Source: Blattamonas nauphoetae
Taxonomy: Eukaryota > Preaxostyla > Oxymonadida
Direction: 5' to 3'
NCBI GenBank assembly: GCA_033064195.1
Contig: JARBJD010000034.1
Span: forward strand, 1-64,000
DNA: 64,000 nucleotides
Made by a program: the position numbers and the translations under genes. Within the stretch, counting starts at the first letter, position 1. Each line of letters starts with the position of its first letter. The notes under the pieces were generated by a model. That model searched no databases and was not told the DNA's origin. It saw only the letters and a list, made by a program, of their open reading frames with translations. Below, one piece after another: positions 47,790 to 56,714 of the stretch.

Positions 47790-48171
47790 CTGTCACTCCG
47801 ATTTCCGGTTCTTGGGTCTCGTTGACATGAGGTAAGGTTTGATCGTAACATTTTCATGAATTTAGTTTTATGCTAAAGGAGAACGAGTTTTGAAAATTGG
47901 AGAGGAGAAATAACGTGCAGTATTTGGACTGGAATATGGTGTGAGGTGTGAACCGTGGAAGGATCGGAGTGAATTATGGTTACCCAATACACGAAACTCA
48001 CCAACGATAGCTCAATGACGATCACCATCACATTCACTCAATTAGAGAAGATATGTACCGTAGTCTTGTCCAATAGTTTAGAAATGAAATGGAATAGAAG
48101 GACAGATTCGTCTGATCAAACCCTTAATTCCAGTTCTTAAGACCCAAGAACCGGAAGTCGGAGTGACAGAT
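47788..48171. mobile_element. MITE-like element with 30-bp terminal inverted repeats
   Basis: The left end at 47790-47819 (starts CTGTCACTCCGATTTCC) pairs with 48140-48169 in inverted orientation with one mismatch. Including two further paired bases, the element is 384 bp. The interior has no coding frame. Its left end touches the 5' end of the HEAT-like copy B, whose upstream ATG is partly made of element sequence. No clear target-site duplication was found. Confidence 0.7.
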
Positions 48172-48372
48172 TAATCTTGAAAAAAACAAGCTTGGATTCC
48201 ATTGTAGACACTAGTTATTTTGAGAATTGATTTATATTTGTCGGATCTTGTGTCTATTCAAAAACAAGAGACTTTGAGAACAAAAATAGACAGTTGCTGG
48301 ATCAACCCATGCGCAGCCGAACTCGATTAATCGTGGAAGTTCATTCTCATCAGAGGATCTTTCAGTTTTATA
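48172..48372. other. 5' flank of the seven-exon gene
   Basis: An AT-rich, 201-base spacer with no coding frame. It lies between the MITE-like element and the ATG at 48373 and presumably contains the promoter. Confidence 0.4.
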
Positions 48373-50539
48373 ATGTATTCAGAACTCTCTAGTCAGATCG
48401 CCGACTCTTCACCTGATTGGATGACTGTTGTAACCCCATGGAACAGTGTTTGTCATTTTTCTTCCTTTTCACTCTCTCTGAATCTCAGTCGAGCATCTCT
48501 TCCCTTCTCGACAGGCTCCAGTGTGATGACGAATATATCTTGTTTGATACACTTGGAGAGTTGCAGAGAGTGGCCTCTGGTGTGTTGTTTTGATTATGGA
48601 ACTGATTTGTGTTTGATGATTTTGTGATTGTTTCAGAAAGTGTGGAGACAGACACATTTGGTGATTGGTGTCCATTTCTGTCTCCATTGTGTTGTGGACC
48701 GCCCTCATCCCGACTTACAGTGTGTCGTTTTCAGTTTTGTTCATTCTCGCTTTTCAGGGTGAATTGATGAAATTGCTGGACATTCTGTGTTTGTGGTTTT
48801 CTTCGGTGTGATGGTGCCTGTCGCTCTGTCTTTTTTTCAGATTCGAAATCACCTTCATTCGTTCGCTCATCGATTTCGTCGGAAATCCCTCCGTTCGTCT
48901 TGAAAGAATTTGGGGATTGGTCTAATTGCGCTGCATTGGAATCAGTTTGTTGATTTCCTTCTTCTTCGTATTTTTGTGTTTAGTGTTGTTCTTGCATGGA
49001 ATCACTCTTTTTTGATCCAGAAATCGTCAACTCGCTCTTTCTCCAAAACAAAGACACTATCATTTCCACATTTGATGACATTCGAGATGAGGTCCCTTCA
49101 CCTGCAGTCTTGACCACTTTGGCTCGTATTTCCCTTTTTCCTCATCTCAGAATCGCCTGCAATTCGTTCTTCACTCTTGTCACGATCATCGAACTCTATC
49201 CCTCCGTTTTCACACTTCTCCCCTCACCTATCTTCCCGTCATCTTTCACTCTCCAACAATATTCTGGTCTCTCATTCCTGGCAGCCCTGACGAAGAAAAT
49301 CCGAACTGTTTTCTCCGATTTCCAAGCCATTCTTCCAGCCAATCTTTCACACCTTCCAACATTCGCCCAACTCACAAAAGATGATCCATTCATCATCGCT
49401 GATTCCCTTCACTTCTGTGATTCTTCGTGTCGCATCCCTCTTCACCTTTTGGACGCTGACCCTCCAATCGAAGTGTGTTTTGATTCTTTTCATCATTTCT
49501 CGTGTTTTTTTTAATTCAGGTTGATTCAGAAATCAATCGAGAATTGAATCTCTTTGTGAAAGAAGCTCTCACAACGATTCTCACGAACATCGCGAACATC
49601 GACACTCTCATCGCTTCTCTTCCCTCCGACTCTTCTCCAACCACTCCATTCGTTTCTGGAGTTGACCCAGAAATGACAGATTCTCTCCACACACTTCGAA
49701 ATGAGTGTGAGGACTTCGTTGACAAATTGTGGAGTGTCTTCCTCGATCTGACGTTCGCAATCACAGATACCCACAAATCATCCTTCCAAACAATCATCCT
49801 CGACGATCCATCCTTCCCTGATCTCATCCTCAACTCTCTCAAGCTTCACCACGCAGACATCAGGGATAACATCATCATTATCATCGCAAACATCGTTGCT
49901 CGGTTTCCATCGGTGATGGAGACAATCATTTCAGTCAATTTTGTGAAAAGGATGTTTGAGACAGTTGACTTTGTTTCGCTTCCTCTCTCGGAGTCCAACA
50001 CTCTTTTCGAACTCACCAGAACTGTTTCCTACATGCTTGACTCGAGTGAAGACGATGAAGAAGCGCTCTTCCGTCAATATGCTCTCCTTCGTGCTTCTGT
50101 GTTCGAGCCAGCCAAACCATTCATCATCTTCATCTTCCACAATTCAGATAAACTCGTTCTGGATGACGAGGACCAAGCTCAATTCGAGAGTCATCTCTGC
50201 GATATCCACCTTCATCTCAAAAACATGGAACTCCGCTCAGACGAGCACGACGCCGACTTTGTGTCTGAACTCGTGAAATGGGAAATGCGAACGATGGTCG
50301 AGATGGAGAACGAAGAGGCTTTTGAAGATTTCTTCCAGAACATGTTGAACAGAACACACGAATGGAGACGGAACAAACAAGAGCGGCAGAAGAGACGAGA
50401 AGCGCTTCTGAGGGAAGAAGGGTGGGACGACGCGTTCGAACTGCGAGTGGTGGGGATCAAAGTGGATACTGGTGACTACCTGCAAGTCTTAGCGACTCAA
50501 TTCCGAGCCGAGCTGTCATTCAACGTGGACGAGTTCTGA
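48373..50539 (+). CDS. HEAT-like protein, seven exons
   Basis: Exons 48373-48447, 48489-48579, 48637-48719, 48758-48786, 48841-48919, 48984-49472 and 49520-50539, with introns of 41, 57, 38, 54, 64 and 47 nt, give 621 aa; every phase closes. Exon 2 (SISSLLDRLQ) and exon 5 (FEITFIRSLIDFVGNPSVRL) are typical amphipathic helices. The long exons 6 and 7 continue as helical repeats (VKEALTTILTNIANIDTL). The tail is strongly charged (RNKQERQKRREALLREEGWD). No catalytic motif or membrane segment is seen. It is a HEAT/armadillo-type scaffold of unknown partner. Part of its 5' half is duplicated, inverted, at 13212-13588. Confidence 0.75.
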
Positions 50540-50801
50540 ACAAAGTTGGTCGTCCGTTGAACACACACCCTTCCATTTTTCTCCCCATCCACACTTCACG
50601 AATCAATCCGCGGATAGTATTAAATTTGTTCCGAAGAAACCACTGAAGATCATCGTACCGAAGGGAAAAAGAAGAGTAATGTAGCGTGTATCTTATTTAG
50701 CTCGTCGGAAGACATTGTTTTGGTATGCCGTTGTAGGTCATTTCTGGAAACTCAGCTTGTGAAGGATTTAAAAGTTCCATGATGGGCATGATCTCACTTG
50801 G

Positions 50802-51872
50802 ATGTCAATGGACAACGATATTTTATTTCAAAATCATCCTGAAACAACTAAAAAATCTTGTTCTACCGATTCCGATCGGATGATCGTCCCAGAACGTGAA
50901 CCTTTCTTTAATTTCGATCCCAACTCACAATTGTCGTTTGAGGACAAATCTACAGTTTTCTATTCGCTTGTTGCCCTTGTGAAGGTGGACTATCCATTTG
51001 ATGATGCCCTTCAAGATAGAGCCGCCCTGTTTTTGAAGAGTCTCGAACCGAATTTAGGCGACCCCAGACAATTTGGGAAACTCCTTTTCGACCTCGTTCC
51101 CTCTTCAGACGGATCGCATTCTGGATTTGTTGATAGTATTCTCATTCTTCTATCATCTAAACACTCAACTGTGGTAATTGCAACACAATCTTTTCTCAAA
51201 GATGCAATTACGAAGTCGTCCATCAGTAGATTACTTCTCGTGAAGTCAGATCTCATCCCCAATGTCTTCTCAACTCTTCAACCTCACAAACTACCAATCG
51301 CAGGAAATGAAAGGATTATCTTCAATCTGACAGGAATCATCTTGGATTGCGTCTTCCTTGACGATCCTTCTGATTTCATCAGACTTGACATCAACACTGC
51401 AATAGAAAAATACAACCATCATGAAACAATCTTTCAGAAGGTCGTAGTACCATCGTCTTCATTTGTGACCTTTATGATCTCAAATTGGCACCTATTCAAG
51501 AGAGACTTGGTTTTATGTTTCATCTCTCTATTGTGTACGCTTCTTCGAATAGGCCCGTTTCATCGACCAACATTGGAGTTCGTTCTCGCATCTCCAATCG
51601 CGATGGCTTTTACAACTTGTCTCTCGATCGTCCAAGCCTCAGATCCTCTCTACGAACTCAATTGGTCACTGAAACACTGGGAGGAGCAAGGCACGGAAGC
51701 GGAACAATCTGGGAAACGGATTCTCCAAGCACTATTTGCAGAAGGCTTCGAAGACACACTCGAACAGATGTTGAGAGCCTACAAAGATGAACAGATTAAC
51801 CCATACATTACTTTGTGTAGTGTTGACCTCTCACAGAAACTGGGATCGAATGTGGAATGCCCTGAATGGTAA
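50802..51872 (+). CDS. HEAT-like lineage-specific protein, copy C, intact
   Basis: A single-exon frame of 356 aa from the ATG at 50802 (MSMDNDILF). It has the family landmarks FDPNSQLSFEDKS, FDDALQDRAALFLKSLEP, VPSSDGSHSGFVDSILILL, AIEKYNHHETIFQK, FHRPTLEFVLASPIAM and LFAEGFEDTLEQML. Of the three copies it is closest to copy B. Predicted fully helical and soluble. Function unknown. The next possible start codon on the same strand follows its stop after only 9 bases. Confidence 0.8.
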   Translation: MSMDNDILFQNHPETTKKSCSTDSDRMIVPEREPFFNFDPNSQLSFEDKSTVFYSLVALVKVDYPFDDALQDRAALFLKSLEPNLGDPRQFGKLLFDLVPSSDGSHSGFVDSILILLSSKHSTVVIATQSFLKDAITKSSISRLLLVKSDLIPNVFSTLQPHKLPIAGNERIIFNLTGIILDCVFLDDPSDFIRLDINTAIEKYNHHETIFQKVVVPSSSFVTFMISNWHLFKRDLVLCFISLLCTLLRIGPFHRPTLEFVLASPIAMAFTTCLSIVQASDPLYELNWSLKHWEEQGTEAEQSGKRILQALFAEGFEDTLEQMLRAYKDEQINPYITLCSVDLSQKLGSNVECPEW

Positions 51873-51881
51873 GATCACAAA

Positions 51882-52819
51882 ATGAGCGTCGAAGCCGCCT
51901 CTCGAAAGACTCCAACTCATATCAGCGGACTTTCTTTCAATTCTGGGAATGCTCTGATTGCTAGTACTGACGAACACACCATCAACAATCCCCTCCCATC
52001 GCCCAGAAGATATATCCTCTTTCGACTCCGTCTTACCAAGCTCCATCCTCTTTAAGCATTATTTCTTTGGCAAAACTCTCTCCTTTTTTATCTCGTCCAT
52101 GAATCCTCCGTTTTGACAATATTATCTTTCCCATTCTCGACATTTGAACTGTCTCACAAACTGTTCTGCTTTATTTCGTCAAATATGGATGTGCCCCTCG
52201 CTCCTGCCATTCTCCAGCCATCCACAATTTGTTTGAGGTGTGCTCGAACATTTCTAATATTGTTCTTGTTCTCCCATCGACAGTTTCTTCTCGCTCTCTT
52301 CTTTCTCCACACTCTTCCATTATTGTTTCATCTCCTCAACCTCATCTTCTCTCGTTCTCCCACACCAGCAAACAAAGAGGATTTTGGTTCTCATTGTCTG
52401 GATAGGTTCACGATGACGGAGAATTGTCGCTCCTCACTTTCAGCCGAACACAGAAGAGTCTGTCCTCCAAAGCCATCTTTATTTCATGTCAAACCGGATT
52501 GTGAAGGGAAACGATGCAATTATCGTTCGACTGCGAGAATTAGAACTCGAAACCTCGTCACTAGAATCGGTCTGTCTTCTTCGTCCAGCTTGCGACAAAT
52601 GAGTCAGATTGTTGAGAACATCAGGAATCTCTTGATGAAAACAAAGATGGTTTCCCTTTTGGGAAGGAAGTCTCCCATTGAAACTGGACGATGACTTTGG
52701 TGACGCAGAAGATCGAATCAAAGAAAGCGGTGATCTCGCGAGACTCAACTTGATGATTGCCTTGTCACGGAAAAAAAAGAATGCATCTCACACCAACAAT
52801 GATCCAATTTTGGGATAGA
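51882..52819 (+). CDS. Spliced gene of unknown function, exon model not resolved
   Basis: Protein-like composition moves between frames across this stretch, as expected of a multi-exon gene. A first frame (51882-52055) begins with ATG and reads like a beta-propeller strand set (HISGLSFNSGNALIASTDEH). Later blocks near 52.22-52.38 kb, 52.39-52.49 kb and 52.50-52.56 kb each stay open with sensible composition. A last block ends at a TAG near 52819 (DDFGDAEDRIKESGDLARLN). Acceptor-like sites occur at TCTCCAG (~52213), but no set of introns with closed phases was found. It could be a WD40-like protein or a decayed gene. Confidence 0.35.
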
Positions 52820-53312
52820 ATGGTGTGTGTTTCAATTGACGAACTGTTTTGTTGTCTTCTCTTTCTCCTGTTCATATTGGTCATTAATCCCTCTCTCATT
52901 GTGACTCTCTCAGAACACTCGAAAGATCACCGTCAAACACATACACTCTGTAATATTCAAGTGAGGAACGCCACCATCCGAGTACGAACCAATCGACTGT
53001 GGCCAGGCTGTCGCTCGCCGGCATAGAAACACGGAACAGACCTCCGATCCTCCTCAAATGATGGGGTGGTAATATCACTTGATTTTCAAGTGCTATTGTT
53101 GAGTTTTCATTCGAAGAATCGCTGTCTCTCTGGTGCCCTATTTAAGAATCTACTCGCCATTTCCTTGAACACAGTTGATTGTACTTATAAACTGAAGCAA
53201 TTGGAGCGCATCATCAGATCTTGTGACAGACCATCCTCTTGTTCTGCTCGTCTGATCTCTCCATCCATGATTCTCTGTCGTTTTATTGTTAAATCACAAT
53301 ATTGCGAGGTTT
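52820..53312. other. Spacer without a supported gene
   Basis: About 490 bases with only short frames. One plus frame near 52.84-52.92 kb is hydrophobic (FCCLLFLLFILVINPSL) and pyrimidine-rich, which suits an intron or chance. Nothing recognised. Confidence 0.3.
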
Positions 53313-53652
53313 TTATCGTTTTCTGTCGACTGGAACCAGTTGTAAATCATTTATGCGAATAGAACTTTGATTTCTGGGAGCCCTGATTTGACGAATGGGC
53401 TTGATCAGTCGAGTCAAAACACTCCAAAAATCAAACAAGAAAAAGAGAACAGATTTAAGGAAATAGATGTCCAGTTTGGGAGCAGAATCAAGAAGTGTTG
53501 TGAATAAAGAAAAGTAGATGTTCATTGCGAATGAAATAGTTGTGTCCAGCACTGACTCGCAGGTCCCTGGGATTGCGATGTAGATGGAGATATGATGAGG
53601 AATCAGAACCATTCAAATCGCATCCGGACTCCAATCTGTCATCTCCCTCCAT
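53313..53652 (-). CDS. Small membrane protein, two exons
   Basis: Exons 53652-53610 and 53566-53313, with a 43-nt GT-AG intron, give 98 aa; the phases close. The protein has an acidic N-terminus (MEGDDRLESG), two hydrophobic stretches (about residues 23-44 and 50-70) and a basic tail (RQIRAPRNQSSIR). Two transmembrane helices, or a hairpin, are likely. No family was recognised. Its first 14 bases overlap the 3' end of the HEAT-like gene upstream on the same strand, in a different frame. That is unusual and leaves open that the two are parts of one locus. Confidence 0.45.
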
Positions 53653-55464
53653 CCTTCCCATGTTGTGTGTTCATCCCACTCTCCTCTCCCTCATTTTCAA
53701 GATATTTCACAATCATGGTTCGATTTCCACGATCTGTCTTCATCAACCATCCTTCCATCGCATCTTCATGTCCTACTTCTCTTCGCCTCACCACTCTCTT
53801 CTTCCATCTTTGCTTCTCGTCCCTTTTCATCCTCTCGTCATCTTCTCCGATCGACTTCAGTCTCTGTGCGAGAGACTTTTGGCTGTTCGTCTCCACCAAC
53901 CACACCACTTCCCACTCCTCTCTTCCTGTCTCCACAATCTCACCAAATTCAACCAGATCCCTCTCGAGCAGAATTGTGTGCATCAACAGATTCGTAATTT
54001 GAGTTGGTAGATCTGTGTCGTTTGAGCCGTCGTTCGGAACGAACTCCTCTCGCTGAAGAACGAAACGAAGATACGCCTGGGCTGGCTTCAGAACACGTTC
54101 AAACTGAAGCTGACGGACTCTTTTCCACTCTTCTCTGTGCTGTTTGGTGCGTCGCAGTCTCCCGACCAGCTGTTCAACAGCATTGATGAGAGTTGTGTGG
54201 AACAATCCATGTGCCGTCGAAACTTCCACTGGCTTGGATGTGTCGATCAGTCGTTGTACCAGTTTCTCCTCCACCGTTCGAGGAACCAGGAATGGGAGTT
54301 TAGAACGGAGGATGGCGATCATTTCGAGATGAGCGGGACACGTGGGCGGCGAATGGCGAGATGTCCGCTCCAAAAGTGAGCACAGCTCCGAAGCATCGGA
54401 GAATGTGTTTCCGACGAGTCGAGGCAGAGTTGAGTACCTGCTCATGAGACAGCGAGTTGTTGATTTCCACGAGCTGTCGATGATCTGGACCAGCAGATCA
54501 GTTTGGCCTGGAGGAACACAATTTAATCCATTTTTGGTGAGATCAAGCAGATCGAGACAGGTGACGATGGTTGATTTCAGAAGAGGAGCAAAGTCGCAGG
54601 TGATGAGACTCTGACGATGATGAGAAGAGACAAAGACAGACTTCTTCAAAAATGGGTTCGTAGCCGACGAGGAGATTCCCGATGAGCGAGAATCCTTCGC
54701 AAAGCTTTTCCAACACAGCGTTTCTGAAGAGAAGCTGGGATTCTTTGGGAAGTGTGGTGGAGAGAGAAGAGATGGTTGGATCGTTTGGTGTGGATTCTGT
54801 GAAGAGTGCCTTCATTTGCGAAACATGTTCGGTCAGCGTTCCACACAGCCGTCCGACGAACGTGTCTGGCTTCGAACAGCTTTCAGTCGAGACAGACGGC
54901 CCTTTTAGATTTTGGAGGAAATCATGTGTCTCATAATCAGTGCTAGCTTGTTTGATGAGAACTTTGATCGATACCGCAGAGATTTGGTGATGTGGGGAGA
55001 GACACAGTTGGGGGAGAAGTGAGGATTGGGGGAGAGAGAACCTTAGACTCAGATAATGATTGACGAATGCGAGAAATTTGGGTTTGTGGTGAGCGAGGAA
55101 GATGAATGACGATCGAAGAGTGGATGTCATCAACAGAAGACAATATCCGATCTGGACAAAATGATGGGAATGTGGAGGAGGACAGACTTCGGTGAATAAA
55201 GTGTTGTTCTTTGTGATGATCATCCATTCGAGAAGGAAGGAGGGAATCGACGATTGACAGATGTGATCCAATTCATCTTCTGATGATTTACCTGATAGAT
55301 AAAATCACAATACGCAACAATAAAATGTGACAATGCAAATCACACCAAGCACACACAACAATTCGGGAGACTCGACTGAAAATGTGACAGAACAAGAACC
55401 AGACTGAAACTGCATCTCCTGACGTCATCTCACAATATCGCTCAACGGCTTGTAAGTACTTCAT
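53639..55464 (-). CDS. HEAT-like protein with a 16-nt micro-exon
   Basis: Exons 55464-55411, 55375-55360 (16 nt), 55291-54642 and 54610-53639, with introns of 35, 68 and 31 nt, give 563 aa; the phases close. The frame is open upstream of the chosen ATG, and a TTTTCACAG acceptor lies nearby, so another 5' exon is possible. The 54642/54610 junction (PIFEE then SLITCDFAPLL) is clear. The chain is all-helical and HEAT-like (FLAFVNHYLSLRF, LLKSTIVTCLDLLDL, FHTTLINAVEQLVGRL) and ends in a charged, disordered tail. It resembles the other HEAT-like proteins here only in fold type, not in signature. No enzyme motif. Confidence 0.65.
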
Positions 55465-55887
55465 ATCCTTGATAACAGAACGGTTCCAATCATCCTCTGT
55501 GAAAAGAATCAACGAGATTGAAGGAAATCAGGTTGAAACAAACGTTTCACCAGAATGAGGAGGGCATTCAGCATTACTGGACGCAGTGGTTCACAGTCGC
55601 CATATATCCGGTGTATAATCATTTCAAGAAAGAGCTAAAAGCATTTAAGAGTGAAGTCGAGATCGAGAAGTCAAACTGTTTGTTCGGCTTTAGCGTTGTC
55701 CACTTGGGGAGTTGTTGAATGTTGGTCGAAGAACATGGTATTTTGAAGCGAGGAATATATGAATAGATGTTTGGCCTGTTGAGAGAACACCGAATTGTTT
55801 TCCCAATTTAAAACTTTTCTTCTTTGGTTCGATCACGTCAGACAGGCTTTTGAATGCTTGAAAACAGGTGTAGTGCTTTGAATCATT
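55465..55887. other. Spacer with short plus-strand frames
   Basis: A 66-codon plus frame (55518-55718) contains a W-x2-WF patch (HYWTQWFTVAIYPVYNHFKK) but starts without a convincing context and has no partner exon. It may be a fragment of a lost gene. No other feature is seen. Confidence 0.25.
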
Positions 55888-56285
55888 ATGTCCAGTTCCG
55901 AAATGAGCTGTAAATTGGTCTTTACTCCGTTATCTGACAAGCATTCTATCCCATTCGAAAATCCAATCTCTCAGCTTCGATTCGGTGATTCCATCTTTCA
56001 CATGGTCGAGATTGTTTCTCACACCGAAACTCCCCGACAGTGAGAAGCATTTTCGAACGATTCAATGCATCAACAGTTCAGAAAAACTGTCCAAGAACTC
56101 AGAAAACGATGAAAATGTGGAAACAGAAGAGAGAAGATCATTCCAGAGACCATGAATGCTTCCACACAATCCACCAGCCTTCTCCAAAAAGCGAGTTGGT
56201 TGGAGAGAGAGATGGAAGCTTAGTTTGGAGTGAATACGAAAATGAAACCGAAAGAAAGTTCAGAAAACACATGAAAACACGATGA
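55888..56285 (+). CDS. Hypothetical small two-exon protein
   Basis: An ATG at 55888 opens a frame (MSSSEMSCKLVFTPLSDK). A GT-AG intron of 56 nt (55985-56040) joins it in phase to a second block that ends with TGA at 56285. The product is about 113 aa. The second exon is basic and charged (RTQKTMKMWKQKREDHSRD), and the tail is ENETERKFRKHMKTR. No homology recognised. Its support is the coding look of exon 1 and the phase match only. Confidence 0.35.
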
Positions 56286-56714
56286 GAGGATGAAAATGAA
56301 GAATCAATCCCATCGCCAAGGGCGGTGATGAATCCGCTGTCTCCAAAGTATGGACGAGTGGATCCAAACAGCAAGACTGAAACGAGAGAAGTGAGAAGTT
56401 GTTGGTTCCAGTGTTGATGAATGTATAGAACTTCAAAATTACAAATTGATCACTGAGCGAGGTGCAGTGAAAGCAGAATCAGGAGACAGTGCTTCCGAAG
56501 GTGACGTGGTCTAACGAAGTGACTGTCGAAGAAGCGGTGACTCGAGATTCGAGAGAAAATTATGAAAACACGAACTGGCAAGGACAGTTGAGGGAAAGAC
56601 GAAACTGGAGAGCTCGTGTCTGATTGTGAAGTGGATAAGAGAAGGTGGACGAGAACGAAAGAGCTGAAGGGATGTGTGCAGACTTCAAGATGATACTATT
56701 GACGAGTTGGAGTG
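56286..56714. other. Spacer without a supported gene
   Basis: A purine-rich spacer between convergent genes. No frame with protein-like features was seen on either strand. Confidence 0.3.

Noticed and set aside
48637-48720. Alternative reading of exon 3 as a Lys-Val-Trp-Arg frame
   Set aside because: No GT donor fits that phase at the 3' end; the chosen frame closes all phases and continues into exon 4.
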